In this document: positions 8,014-16,161 of the stretch, piece by piece | How the letters are laid out: each line of letters opens with the position of its first letter | Numbering within the stretch: position 1 is the first letter of the stretch | DNA from: Anaerolineales bacterium | Lineage (GTDB): Bacteria; Chloroflexota; Anaerolineae; Anaerolineales; Villigracilaceae | DNA: 32,218 bases | Direction: 5' to 3' | Assembly: GCA_013360875.1 (NCBI GenBank) | Contig: JABWAU010000033.1 | Location: 1 to 32,218 of the forward strand | Notes under the pieces: generated by a model | Databases searched by the model: none | The model's input: the letters and a program-made list of their open reading frames with translations, nothing else | What the model was told of the DNA's origin: nothing | Made by a program: the position numbers and the translations under genes

Positions 8014-8024
8014 TTCACTGCTTG

Positions 8025-8058
8025 AAAGGGTCGGGGAAACGAACTCCCCGACCCTTTT
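8025..8058 (+). terminator. Intrinsic terminator after the second BMP gene
   Basis: Stem AAAGGGTCGGGG / CCCCGACCCTTT with a nine-base loop, running into TTTT. It separates the binding-protein gene from the ABC ATPase gene and probably allows only partial read-through. Confidence 0.85.
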
Positions 8059-8174
8059 CATCCGTGCGAATTTCACGATTATTCCTCCGTTAATTTGCAC
8101 CTGTTTCCCGCTGCGTAAACCTGTGGAAATTAGCGGATGAAGCATCTCAACGTGCTGGGCTCGGAGGATATGCC

Positions 8175-9734
8175 ATGACAAACGTTTTAGAACTGCACGG
8201 CATCACCAAACGATTCCCTGGTGTGCTTGCAAACGATAAAATAGACATCGCCTTACGGGAGGGCAAGATCCTTGCCTTGTTGGGGGAAAACGGCGCCGGA
8301 AAATCCACCTTGATGAACATTCTATACGGATTGTACAAGCCCGACGAGGGCAGAATCGTCGTGCGCGGGCAGGAGGTGGACTTCCGGGGACCCAACGACG
8401 CCATAGCCCGCGGCATCGGCATGGTGCATCAACACTTCATGCTCGTGCCGGTGATGACGGTCACGGAAAATGTGATGCTTGGCGTGGAGCCGACGAAGAA
8501 TCGCTTCTTCCTGGACAAGGATAAGGTTGCGGCACGCATCCGTGAAATCTCGGACCAATATGGATTGGAGGTGGACCCGGACGCATACATCAAGGATCTG
8601 CCGGTCGGCATCCAGCAGCGGGTGGAGATCATCAAGGTCCTGTATCGTTCCGCCGACATCCTGATCCTCGACGAACCGACCGCCGTGTTGACCCCGCAGG
8701 AGGTGGAAAGCCTGTTCAAGATCATTCGCTCCCTGATCGAAAGGGGCAAATCCCTCATCTTCATTACACATAAACTCAAGGAAGTGATGAAGATCGCGGA
8801 TGATATCACGGTCCTGCGTCTCGGGCGTGTGGTCGGTTCGACCACCCCTCAGGAAGCCAGCCTCGACAAACTGGCATCCATGATGGTGGGACGCGAAGTG
8901 AATCTGGTGGTGACGAAGAAGCCCGCCAACCCGCAGGAAGTCGTGATGGAGGTCAGGAACCTATACGTGCGCGACGAACGCCAGAACCTGACCGTCAAGG
9001 GCGTGACCTTCGACGTGCGAAAAGGAGAAGTATTGGGCATCGCGGGAGTGCAGGGTAACGGTCAGACGGAACTCGTCTATGCGTTGACGGGACTGCTCCC
9101 CATTGACAGCGGCGTGATCCGGTTGCTGGGCGAGACGATCCATCGCGCCACCCCGCGCAACATCCTGGAGCGCGGCGTGGCGCACATCCCCGAGGATAGG
9201 CAGCGCCACGGCTTGATTCTCTCCTTCCCCGTTCACGATAACCTGGTGCTTTGCACGTATTACCAGTCCCCGTTCGCGAAAGGGGTGTCTTTACAACAGA
9301 ATACGATCTTCGGAAACGCCGAGGCGCTGGTCAAGCAATTCGATATCCGCACGCCGAGCATTTTCGTCAACGTCGGGGGACTTTCGGGCGGCAACCAGCA
9401 AAAGGTGATCGTGGCGCGCGAATTCTCGCGCCCGATCCAACTGCTCATCGCCTCGCAGCCAACCCGAGGCCTGGACGTCGGCTCGATAGAATATATCCAC
9501 AACCAGATCATCAAAAAACGCGACGAAGGCACAGGCATCCTGCTGGTGTCGTCGGAATTGGACGAGATCCTGGCGCTGTCGGATCGCATTGCGGTGATGT
9601 ATAAAGGCGGCATCATGGACATCCTCGATGCGAAGAAAGTGGATAAGGAATACCTGGGCTTGCTTATGGCAGGCGTGCACCCGTCCGAACCGGTAAAGGT
9701 GGATGAAAGCGCCGCCCCGGAAAGAGTTTTCTAG
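8175..9734 (+). CDS. Nucleoside-type ABC importer ATPase, two nucleotide-binding domains
   Basis: A 519-residue protein with two fused ATPase domains, as in RbsA/NupO-type importers. The N-terminal domain has Walker A GENGAGKST (37-45), a signature-like segment LPVGIQQRVEI near 140 and Walker B ILILDEPTAVLTP near 165. The C-terminal domain has a degenerate Walker A (GVQGNGQTEL, about 290), signature LSGGNQQKV (about 402) and LLIASQPTRGLDVG near 425-438, where the usual catalytic Glu is Gln. This second-site pattern is normal for the BMP-associated nucleoside importers, so one active site is expected. It energises uptake through the two permeases that follow. GGAGG at 8163-8167 supports the start. 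Confidence 0.94.
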   Translation: MTNVLELHGITKRFPGVLANDKIDIALREGKILALLGENGAGKSTLMNILYGLYKPDEGRIVVRGQEVDFRGPNDAIARGIGMVHQHFMLVPVMTVTENVMLGVEPTKNRFFLDKDKVAARIREISDQYGLEVDPDAYIKDLPVGIQQRVEIIKVLYRSADILILDEPTAVLTPQEVESLFKIIRSLIERGKSLIFITHKLKEVMKIADDITVLRLGRVVGSTTPQEASLDKLASMMVGREVNLVVTKKPANPQEVVMEVRNLYVRDERQNLTVKGVTFDVRKGEVLGIAGVQGNGQTELVYALTGLLPIDSGVIRLLGETIHRATPRNILERGVAHIPEDRQRHGLILSFPVHDNLVLCTYYQSPFAKGVSLQQNTIFGNAEALVKQFDIRTPSIFVNVGGLSGGNQQKVIVAREFSRPIQLLIASQPTRGLDVGSIEYIHNQIIKKRDEGTGILLVSSELDEILALSDRIAVMYKGGIMDILDAKKVDKEYLGLLMAGVHPSEPVKVDESAAPERVF

Positions 9735-9744
9735 GAGAACCCCC

Positions 9745-10929
9745 GTGACCGAAAAGAAGAAATCGAAATCCAAATCTTCCGAAGGGATCGGCGGCGGCTC
9801 GCTGGGCGAGGCGCTGCGCGTCCCCGCATTGGCTGTGCTGACGGGCTTGATCATCGGCGCAATCGCCATTGTGGCAAGCGGTTCGAACGTTTTCGAAGCC
9901 TACAGCGCTTTATTCATCGGCGCGTTCGGGGACCCGGTCCGCTTTTTCAGCGGTTTTCAGCAACTCTTTACCACAGGCGAGACGGCCGGATTGCTCAGAG
10001 CCATCTACCCGTTCACGGAAAGCCTCGTCACGGCGACGCCCTACATTTTCGCCGGGCTTTCCGTGGCGCTTGGTTTTCGCTGCGGGCTTTTCAACATCGG
10101 CGCGGAAGGGCAGTTTTTCATCGGCGCGTTATGTTCGGCGTTCGTCGGATATAGCATCGTCGGCCTGCCGGCATACATTCACCTGCCGCTTGCCCTCCTG
10201 GCGGGCGCGGCGGGCGGCGCGCTCTGGGGCATAGTGCCTGGATACCTCAAGGCGCGCTTCGGCGCGCACGAGGTAGTCAATACCATCATGATGAACTGGA
10301 TCGCCTTCCGATTAAGCGACTGGCTGTTGAACGGACCCATGAAAGCCTCCGGCTTTCGACCGGTGACACCCAACATCGAACACACCGCGGAATTGCCCCG
10401 CTTCTTCCCCGATCCCCTGCGCCTGAATTGGGGCTTCATTCTTGCGCTTATCGTCGCCTACGTTTTGTACTGGTTTCTCTTCAAGACCACGCTCGGTTTC
10501 GAGATCCGTTCGGTGGGCGCCAACCCCGATGCCGCCAGATACGCCGGCATGAATATCATCCGCAACTTTGTGCTGGTGATGGCGCTGGCAGGCGGGCTGG
10601 CTGGCTTGGCGGGCGCCTCCCAAGTGCTGGGCGTGGACCACTGGGTCGGTCAGGGATTTTCGGCAGGTTATGGCTTCGACGCGATTGCGCTGGCATTGCT
10701 TGGCAAGAGTCACCCGTTCGGAGTGGTGCTGGCTGCCTTGTTGTTCGGTTTTCTGCGCAGCGGCGCGACGCGTATGCAATCCATGGCTGGCGTGCCGATT
10801 GATATTATCTCCATCATCCAGGGATTGGTGATCATCTTCATCGCCGCGCCTGCCATCATCCGCTGGCTGTACCGGCTTAAGAGCGTCAAGGTTGAAGAAA
10901 CCGTGTTGACGCGCGGCTGGGGCAAATAA
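9745..10929 (+). CDS. ABC importer permease (BPD_transp_2 type), first subunit
   Basis: The 394-residue multi-spanning permease belongs to the ribose/branched-chain amino-acid/nucleoside group. After a basic, Lys/Ser-rich N-tail it has about ten hydrophobic segments. Characteristic pieces are ALGFRCGLFNIGAEGQF and the coupling-loop segment FGAHEVVNTIMMNWIA, then EIRSVGANPDAARYAGMN. These match the BMP-type nucleoside permeases. The start chosen is the GTG at 9745, because AGGAGA lies at 9733-9738; the longer open frame from 9703 would overlap the ATPase gene by 32 bases. It should pair with the next gene product in the membrane. No terminator separates the three ABC genes. Confidence 0.92.
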   Translation: MTEKKKSKSKSSEGIGGGSLGEALRVPALAVLTGLIIGAIAIVASGSNVFEAYSALFIGAFGDPVRFFSGFQQLFTTGETAGLLRAIYPFTESLVTATPYIFAGLSVALGFRCGLFNIGAEGQFFIGALCSAFVGYSIVGLPAYIHLPLALLAGAAGGALWGIVPGYLKARFGAHEVVNTIMMNWIAFRLSDWLLNGPMKASGFRPVTPNIEHTAELPRFFPDPLRLNWGFILALIVAYVLYWFLFKTTLGFEIRSVGANPDAARYAGMNIIRNFVLVMALAGGLAGLAGASQVLGVDHWVGQGFSAGYGFDAIALALLGKSHPFGVVLAALLFGFLRSGATRMQSMAGVPIDIISIIQGLVIIFIAAPAIIRWLYRLKSVKVEETVLTRGWGK

Positions 10930-10946
10930 AATAAAGGAGAGACCAG

Positions 10947-12209
10947 ATGACAACACTGAACGCAACAGCCAATACAGCACTGGTAAACCGCGCCCGCGTC
11001 ACCTACGGCATCGTCCTGCTGGCGATGGGCTTGTTCATCTACTTTTTCTTCGGCTTGAACACGCAATCCGGTTTGGAGACCACCTTCGGGCTCAACCTGG
11101 CAGGCTCGCAGGCGATCCCGATTTCCGACCTCGTGGTCCCTTCGCAGTTGACCGTTTACCTCATGGCGGGAATCGCCATCTTCTTCGGCGCGTTCCAACT
11201 GGCGCGCGGAGTCAAGGCAACGGGCGCGCTGATTGCCATCATTGGCGCCACCTTTATCGTCGCCTTCCTTACCTGGGCGGCTCAGGGAAAGTCCTTCAAC
11301 CTGACCGGCATGTTGAGCAGTTCGCTGGTACGCGCCACGCCCATCGCGCTCGCCGCGCTTTGCGGCGTCGTCAGCGAACGGTCGGCGGTCATCAACATCG
11401 GCATCGAGGGCATCATGTTGATCTCCGCACAGGCGGCTGTGGTGACAGCCAGCCTCACGGGCAATTTGTACCTGGGGTTGTTCTTTGCGATCCTGCTTGG
11501 CGGTCTGGTCGCCGCCCTGCACGCCTATCTCGTCATCCGTTTCAAGGTGGACCAGATCGTCAGCGGCGTCGCCATCAACATATTTGGCACCGGACTTACC
11601 TCGTTTGTAAGTTCGCGCTTTCTTGAAAAGAACACGGATTTGTTGAACAATTCCGGCGTTTTTCCCGTCGTCTCCATTCCCGTCCTTTCGAAAATCCCCA
11701 TTCTGGGTCCCATGTTGTTCGAGAACAACATCGTCATTTATCTGACGATGTTGTTGATCGTAGCCCTGCACATCGTCCTGTTCTATACGCCCTGGGGATT
11801 GCGGACGCGCGCGGTCGGAGAACACCCCAAGGCGGCGGATACGCTCGGCGTGAACGTTTATCTCGTTCGTTATGTAAACGTCATTCTCGGCGGCATGATC
11901 GCGGGCTTGGGCGGCGCGTATTTCACCATCGGCTCCGTGGGACGTTTCGACGAGATCATGACAGCCGGTAAGGGATTCATCGGTCTCGCCGCGATGATCT
12001 TCGGAAAATGGAATCCCATCGGCGCATTCGCTTCGTCTTTGATCTTTGGCTTCGCCGACTCGCTCCAGGTGAGACTGCAGATCCTGCGCGTGCCGATTCC
12101 TTCGGAGTTCCTGCTCATGGCGCCCTACATTGTGACGATGATCGTCCTGACGGGCGTTGTGGGACGCGCCATTCCTCCCGCCGCCGACGGCCAGCCGTAC
12201 GAGAAATAA
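10947..12209 (+). CDS. ABC importer permease (BPD_transp_2 type), second subunit
   Basis: The 420-residue permease is the partner of the previous gene. It has an extra N-terminal hydrophobic region, then the conserved core ALAALCGVVSERSAVINIGIEGIML, the coupling segment FKVDQIVSGVAINIFGTG and the loop TRAVGEHPKAADTLGVNV. The motif NIGIEG corresponds to NIGAEG in the first subunit, as is usual for heterodimeric nucleoside importers. A good ribosome site (AAAGGAGAG) lies in the 17-base gap after the first permease gene. It is last in the transport operon; a terminator follows at 12280. Confidence 0.92.
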   Translation: MTTLNATANTALVNRARVTYGIVLLAMGLFIYFFFGLNTQSGLETTFGLNLAGSQAIPISDLVVPSQLTVYLMAGIAIFFGAFQLARGVKATGALIAIIGATFIVAFLTWAAQGKSFNLTGMLSSSLVRATPIALAALCGVVSERSAVINIGIEGIMLISAQAAVVTASLTGNLYLGLFFAILLGGLVAALHAYLVIRFKVDQIVSGVAINIFGTGLTSFVSSRFLEKNTDLLNNSGVFPVVSIPVLSKIPILGPMLFENNIVIYLTMLLIVALHIVLFYTPWGLRTRAVGEHPKAADTLGVNVYLVRYVNVILGGMIAGLGGAYFTIGSVGRFDEIMTAGKGFIGLAAMIFGKWNPIGAFASSLIFGFADSLQVRLQILRVPIPSEFLLMAPYIVTMIVLTGVVGRAIPPAADGQPYEK

Positions 12210-12279
12210 CGGGAACGAAGGATCGGGTTTGGAAAAGGCTGGGGGTTCTTGGAGCAGCATAAGTCAGGAAGGAAGCGGA

Positions 12280-12308
12280 CGGGAGTCGGGAATCTGGCTC
12301 CCGTTTCT
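12280..12308 (+). terminator. Likely intrinsic terminator of the ABC operon
   Basis: Stem CGGGAGTC / GGCTCCCG with an eight-base loop, followed by the T-rich TTTCTT. It lies about 70 bases after the last permease gene. Confidence 0.7.
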
Positions 12309-12400
12309 TCATCTCTCGATGCGGGTCTAGGAACAAAGAATAGTGCAAGTGCGTCCTCCATGATGTAAAATTGACCCATCGTTTCGAGGAGAAGAGCATC

Positions 12401-13534
12401 ATGTTCAAAGTCGCGCGTAATTTTTTCGTTTTGAGCGTATTCCTGGCGCTTGTACTCGCCTCCTGCAACCTGCCCTCGCGCTCGCCGCAGACGGAGGAGC
12501 CCAACGCCATCTTCACACAGGCGGCGTTGACCGTGCAGGCGCAATTGAACCAGACCCCCACCCCCGCCCCTTTCAACACACCGACCCTGCCGCCGCCGCA
12601 GCCGACGAACACGGCTGTCACCCTGCCCACGTTCCCGCCTGTCACAAATACGTCGGTCGCCTCCGCCACACCGACCTGCGATGTGGGGCAATTCGTCAAG
12701 GACGTCACCATTCCCGATGGAACGACTTTCGCTCCCGGTGAGACGTTCACGAAAACCTGGCGGATCAGGAATGCAGGCACCTGCACCTGGTCCGGCTATT
12801 CGCTGGTATTCGATAGCGGCGACGCCATGAACGGCGCCTCGCCCATCGCCATCGGAACGGTGGGACCGGGCCAGGAAGTGGATATCTCCGTCAACCTGAC
12901 CGCCCCCGCGACGAATGGTTCCTATCGCGGCTACTGGCGCATCCGCAACGCCTCGGGGGTTTTTATCCCGATCCTTGGCGGAACACAGGGCAGGTCTTTC
13001 TTTGTGGACATCAAGGTTGGCGTCAGCAGTTCGGGGTACGACTTCTACACAAGAGCCTCCAGCGCGGTCTGGACGAGTGGCGCCGGCAATCTTACCTTCG
13101 GCGGACCCGATACGGACGATAAGGGCTTTGCCATGTACAAGGACAACCAGAAACTCGAGGACGGAACCACCACCACAAAAATCCTCGAAACGCACCCGCA
13201 ATTCGTGGACAACGGTTTTATCTCGGGGCGGTTCTCCTCGTACACCGTCGTTCAGGGCGAGCGTTTCACGGCAAAGATCGGGTTCCTCGCGCTCGCCGAT
13301 GGCACATGCGGCGCAGGCAATGTGAAATTCCAACTGAATTACAGAGAAGGCGGCGGTCCGATCACCTCCCTCGGCGAATGGACCAAGACCTGCGACGGCA
13401 TTATGAAATCCATTGACGTGGATCTGACCTCCCTCAAAGGCAAAACGGTCGAATTCATCTTGCAGGTTTCGGCGAACGGCTCATCCGCTCAGGACTGGGC
13501 TGTCTGGGTCAGGCCCCAAATAGCGCTGCCGTAA
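12401..13534 (+). CDS. Lipoprotein with NBR1-type Ig domain and C-terminal beta domain (first of five)
   Basis: A 377-residue surface lipoprotein: signal peptide with lipobox LASC (Cys 22), a short helical segment (IFTQAALTVQAQL), a Thr/Pro-rich spacer and an Ig-like domain at about 92-206. The Ig domain shows FVKDVTIPDGT, GETFTKTWRIRNAGTCTW and YRGYWRIRNASG, matching the Ig domain named after NBR1 (next to BRCA1). A C-terminal region of about 165 residues follows (YDFYTRASSAVW to VWVRPQIALP). It is homologous to the third lipoprotein's C-terminus and looks like a carbohydrate-binding-type beta-sandwich, though this is only a guess. The ATG at 12401 is preferred over the upstream in-frame ATG at 12371 because CGAGGAGAAG precedes it. 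Function is unknown; a cell-surface binding role is likely. Confidence 0.88.
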   Translation: MFKVARNFFVLSVFLALVLASCNLPSRSPQTEEPNAIFTQAALTVQAQLNQTPTPAPFNTPTLPPPQPTNTAVTLPTFPPVTNTSVASATPTCDVGQFVKDVTIPDGTTFAPGETFTKTWRIRNAGTCTWSGYSLVFDSGDAMNGASPIAIGTVGPGQEVDISVNLTAPATNGSYRGYWRIRNASGVFIPILGGTQGRSFFVDIKVGVSSSGYDFYTRASSAVWTSGAGNLTFGGPDTDDKGFAMYKDNQKLEDGTTTTKILETHPQFVDNGFISGRFSSYTVVQGERFTAKIGFLALADGTCGAGNVKFQLNYREGGGPITSLGEWTKTCDGIMKSIDVDLTSLKGKTVEFILQVSANGSSAQDWAVWVRPQIALP

Positions 13535-13545
13535 CGATGAGCAAA

Positions 13546-13574
13546 CGCCCAACCCACCCGGTCGGGCGTTTTTT
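13546..13574 (+). terminator. Intrinsic terminator after the first Ig lipoprotein
   Basis: Stem CGCCC / GGGCG, followed by six T residues. It lies 12 bases beyond the stop codon. Confidence 0.75.
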
Positions 13575-13582
13575 ATGAACGG

Positions 13583-13588
13583 TATAAT
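13583..13588 (+). promoter_or_regulatory. -10 box of the second Ig lipoprotein gene
   Basis: A perfect TATAAT nine bases after the preceding terminator and 41 bases before the ATG at 13630. No convincing -35 box is visible. Its place right behind a terminator indicates independent transcription. Confidence 0.5.
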
Positions 13589-13629
13589 CAAGCATCGAGC
13601 GTTACATACGAAATAGAGAAAGGTAGTTA

Positions 13630-14562
13630 ATGCGTTTACAAACTCTCAAAACAATTCCACTACTGGTCTGCCTTGCCCTTCTCGCCGCCTCCTGCGGGGG
13701 AACGGCGCAAACCGAAACTGAATCGAAAATCGCCACCGCCGTCGCGCAGACCGTACAGGCGCGGGATTCGTTGACAAAAGTTTCGGCTCTTCCCACCCTT
13801 ACGGCTGCCCCTGCCCTCCAAGCCACCACAACGCCCGAGCCGGAGCCTACCAACACGCCCGGGCAGGCGGTTTCCAACCCCGGATGCGTCGCCTCCGCCA
13901 GCCTGGTCAGCGAGAGCCCGCCCGATGACGTGTTATTCGCGCCCGGCGAATACTTCTGGAAAACGTGGACGTTCCTCAACACCGGCGACTGCGTTTGGAA
14001 CACCTCCTACAGCCTCGTCTTCTGGAACGGGGAGCGCATGGGAGGTCTTTCCTCCTACGCGTTGACCGAGGTCGTCCAACCCGGCGACACCCTGGAAATA
14101 TCCGTCTACCTGCAAGCCCCAGCCACCGATGGAACCTACACGGGCTTTTGGCGTTTGAAGACACCCTGGGGCGCGGACTTCGGCGTGGGTCCGTTGAACA
14201 CCTCCTTCTACGTGCGGGTCGAAGTGTCATCGAGCTCCAAACTCCGCTATGGAATCACGGACGTGGCGCTCGAACTGGTGCGCGATCCCGCCTCGGGATG
14301 CCCGGTCAACGTTCGTTACACAGTCTACGCCACAATCACCTCGAACGGTCCGCTCACCATCGGTTATTACTGGGACCAAAGCGACGGGAACGAGAGCGGC
14401 ATTCGCTGGCTTGAGTTCACCAAGGCGGAAAGCCGCACCATCGAACGCGAATGGATGATCGGCAGGGGCGCCACGCAAAACCCGCGCTGGATTCAATTGA
14501 TCGTCACCGAGCCGCAACACCAGGAATATGAACGAGTGCCGATCCTGAACACCTGCCCGTAG
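13630..14562 (+). CDS. Lipoprotein with NBR1-type Ig domain (second of five)
   Basis: A 310-residue lipoprotein: signal peptide with lipobox LAASC (Cys 22), the helical motif KIATAVAQTVQARDSL, a spacer ending in PEPTNTPG, then an Ig-like domain at about 85-198 (FAPGEYFWKTWTFLNTGDCVW, VVQPGDTLEISVYLQAP, TYTGFWRLKTPWG). The C-terminal 110 residues (from KLRYGITDV to ILNTCP) form a different region from those of the first and third proteins. It contains paired cysteines (DPASGCPVN and NTCP) and probably a second beta-sandwich. It has its own promoter and terminator. The role is unknown; it should be tethered to the outer face of the membrane. Confidence 0.86.
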   Translation: MRLQTLKTIPLLVCLALLAASCGGTAQTETESKIATAVAQTVQARDSLTKVSALPTLTAAPALQATTTPEPEPTNTPGQAVSNPGCVASASLVSESPPDDVLFAPGEYFWKTWTFLNTGDCVWNTSYSLVFWNGERMGGLSSYALTEVVQPGDTLEISVYLQAPATDGTYTGFWRLKTPWGADFGVGPLNTSFYVRVEVSSSSKLRYGITDVALELVRDPASGCPVNVRYTVYATITSNGPLTIGYYWDQSDGNESGIRWLEFTKAESRTIEREWMIGRGATQNPRWIQLIVTEPQHQEYERVPILNTCP

Positions 14563-14567
14563 AGTTC

Positions 14568-14597
14568 AAAAGCCGAAGCCAACACTTCGGCTTTTTT
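14568..14597 (+). terminator. Intrinsic terminator after the second Ig lipoprotein
   Basis: Stem AAAAGCCGAAG / CTTCGGCTTTT with a six-base loop and a T-run. The symmetrical A- and T-runs could make it work on both strands. It begins six bases after the stop. Confidence 0.88.
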
Positions 14598-14653
14598 CAT
14601 GGAACATACGAACCGTCCGGAGCGTCCTAGCGAATGGTTTTATAAGGTAGTGT

Positions 14654-14690
14654 GACATTTATGTCGCCTTTCGATTGCGACTTGAAAGTC
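14654..14690. promoter_or_regulatory. Two short dyads in the leader of the third Ig lipoprotein gene
   Basis: GACAT-TT-ATGTC (14654-14665) and GACTT-GA-AAGTC (14679-14690) are both 12-bp dyads of the form GACnT-N2-AnGTC, 25 bp centre to centre. They lie just downstream of a -10-like TATAAG (14641-14646), where a repressor could bind. The regulator is unknown and this could be chance. Confidence 0.3.
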
Positions 14691-14715
14691 TCGTTACGCT
14701 GAATCGGAGGTTTGA

Positions 14716-16011
14716 ATGTCTGGAAAGAATTCCAGGATCGTCCTGATATTGACTGTGACGCTGGGGGTCACGCTTGCTTGCGGTCTTTTTGCGCCCGCGA
14801 CGCCCCAGCCCGCGGCGACGCTTGATTCCCTCTACACTGCCGCCGCGCAAACGTTGAACGCCATGTCCACGCAAGCCGGTGTGACCCAGCCTGTGGAGCC
14901 CTCCTCCCCCACCCCCACTCTATTCGTGCCAACCAACAGCCCGACAAGTTTCCCCACGTTTACGCTGGTGCCGCCCCTGCAGACCATCACAAAATGCGAC
15001 GCGGCGGCGTTCGTCGCGGACGTCACCTATCCCGACGGTTCGGTCATCGGACGCGGGCAAACCTTCACAAAGACATGGCGCGTGAAGAACGTCGGCACAT
15101 GCGCGTGGACGACCGCCTACGACCTGGTATTCGTGAGCGGCGAAAAGTTCGGGGCGAGCAACGTTGTCGCTTTGCCGACAGGCGTCGCCCCGGGAAGAAG
15201 CGTGGATATATCCATTCAACTCACCTCGCCGACACAGGACGGGCGCTATCGAGGCTACTGGAAACTTCGCAACGCATCCGACGTCCTGTTCGGGTTTGGG
15301 TCAAGCGGCGAATCCAGCATCTATGTGGACGTGACCGTCGCCGGTTACACGGTCACGGGATATGACCTGGCGGCGAACCTCTGCGACGCCGTCTGGCGGA
15401 ATGCAGAGAAACAACTGCCGTGCCCGGGCGCGCAAGGCTCCACAGACGGATTTGCCGTATTGATGAACGCCCCTCAAATGGAGGATGGCGCCGTGCGCGG
15501 CATCGGACTGTTGACGCATCCACAAATGATCAACCACGGCGCGATCACGGGAAAATACGCCGCCATCAACATCCAGTCGGGAGACCGCTTCAGGGCGTTG
15601 ATCGGCTGCCTATATCAAGCCAACGACTGCAACATGATCTTCAAACTCGAATACCAGATCGGAAGCGACCCGGTGAAACTGCTCGGTCAATGGAATGAAA
15701 TCTACGAAGGGAAGTATTACCCCGTTGACATTGACTTGAACTTCCTGAGCGGAAAAAAGGTCAGGTTCATTTTGACGATTCTAGCCAACGGCTCCTCGCA
15801 CGAGGATTACGGATTGTGGGTCATGCCGCGCATTACGAAACAAAGTTCCCAGCCTCCCACTGCGACGCCCACCCGTACTCTTTCCCCGACCGTAACTGCC
15901 ACGCCGACCTCGACCTTTACCGCCACCCCGACCTCCACTGCAACCGCAACGGCAACCGCCACCGAAACCTCGACCGAAACACCCACCGAAACCCCGACCA
16001 CAGTGCCGTGA
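14716..16011 (+). CDS. Lipoprotein with NBR1-type Ig domain and C-terminal beta domain (third of five)
   Basis: A 431-residue lipoprotein with lipobox Cys 22 (GVTLAC), the helical motif LYTAAAQTLNAMSTQ, a Ser/Pro/Thr spacer, and an Ig-like domain at about 93-215 (FVADVTYPDGS, GQTFTKTWRVKNVGTCAW, YRGYWKLRNASD). A C-terminal domain of about 165 residues is shared with the first protein: TDGFAVLMNAPQMEDG aligns with DKGFAMYKDNQKLEDG, and FILTILANGSSHEDYGLWV with FILQVSANGSSAQDWAVWV. A 50-residue low-complexity tail of Thr/Pro/Ala/Ser/Glu ends the protein. It is absent from the other four and looks like a wall-spanning or mucin-like extension. CGGAGG at 14704-14709 fixes the start. Confidence 0.88.
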   Translation: MSGKNSRIVLILTVTLGVTLACGLFAPATPQPAATLDSLYTAAAQTLNAMSTQAGVTQPVEPSSPTPTLFVPTNSPTSFPTFTLVPPLQTITKCDAAAFVADVTYPDGSVIGRGQTFTKTWRVKNVGTCAWTTAYDLVFVSGEKFGASNVVALPTGVAPGRSVDISIQLTSPTQDGRYRGYWKLRNASDVLFGFGSSGESSIYVDVTVAGYTVTGYDLAANLCDAVWRNAEKQLPCPGAQGSTDGFAVLMNAPQMEDGAVRGIGLLTHPQMINHGAITGKYAAINIQSGDRFRALIGCLYQANDCNMIFKLEYQIGSDPVKLLGQWNEIYEGKYYPVDIDLNFLSGKKVRFILTILANGSSHEDYGLWVMPRITKQSSQPPTATPTRTLSPTVTATPTSTFTATPTSTATATATATETSTETPTETPTTVP

Positions 16012-16037
16012 AGCGGGCGCATCCCGTAAGTCACCCT

Positions 16038-16097
16038 ACTGCCTTGCATACTGCCTTGCATACTGCCTTGCATACTGCCTTGCATACTGCCTTGCAG
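16038..16097 (+). repeat. Five tandem copies of a 12-bp unit abutting a -10 box
   Basis: The unit ACTGCCTTGCAT is repeated head to tail four times exactly, then once with the last base changed to G. The array ends at the base before TATAAT (16098). Each unit contains TTGCAT, a -35-like hexamer, spaced at 12 and 24 bp from the -10, not at 17. It lies between the third and fourth lipoprotein genes and encodes nothing. Confidence 0.9.
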
Positions 16098-16103
16098 TAT
16101 AAT
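16098..16103 (+). promoter_or_regulatory. -10 box of the fourth Ig lipoprotein gene
   Basis: A perfect TATAAT directly after the 12-bp repeat array; the predicted start is near 16110, about 52 bases before the ATG at 16162. No good -35 lies at 17 bp, so binding of a regulator to the repeats may matter. Confidence 0.5.
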
Positions 16104-16161
16104 GAGATTGGGAACGCGTTTCCAATCCACCCGTGAAATGACCTGAATGGAGGTAACCATC

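Noticed and set aside
5719-8181. Long minus-strand frames over both BMP genes (5719-6942, 6979-8181).
   Set aside because: They are antisense shadows of two well-supported lipoproteins and show no family features.
9418-9490. Loss of the catalytic Glu in the second ATPase domain as a defect.
   Set aside because: A Gln at this place (ASQPTRGLDVG) is usual in BMP-linked nucleoside importers, so it is normal asymmetry.
9703-9744. An upstream ATG that would extend the first permease by 14 residues.
   Set aside because: It would overlap the ATPase gene by 32 bases and has no ribosome site, while the GTG at 9745 has AGGAGA in good position.
10710-12260. A 516-codon minus-strand frame over the second permease.
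   Set aside because: The translation is dominated by His, Gln, Asp and Arg without hydrophobic cores, and it is antisense to a full-length permease with family motifs.
15840-16008. The Thr/Pro/Ala tail as a frameshift product.
   Set aside because: The frame is continuous and similar Thr-Pro linkers occur in the neighbouring lipoproteins, so it is a true low-complexity tail.
16038-16097. Possible CRISPR array.
   Set aside because: The 12-bp units are contiguous with no spacers and no cas genes are nearby; it is a simple direct-repeat array.
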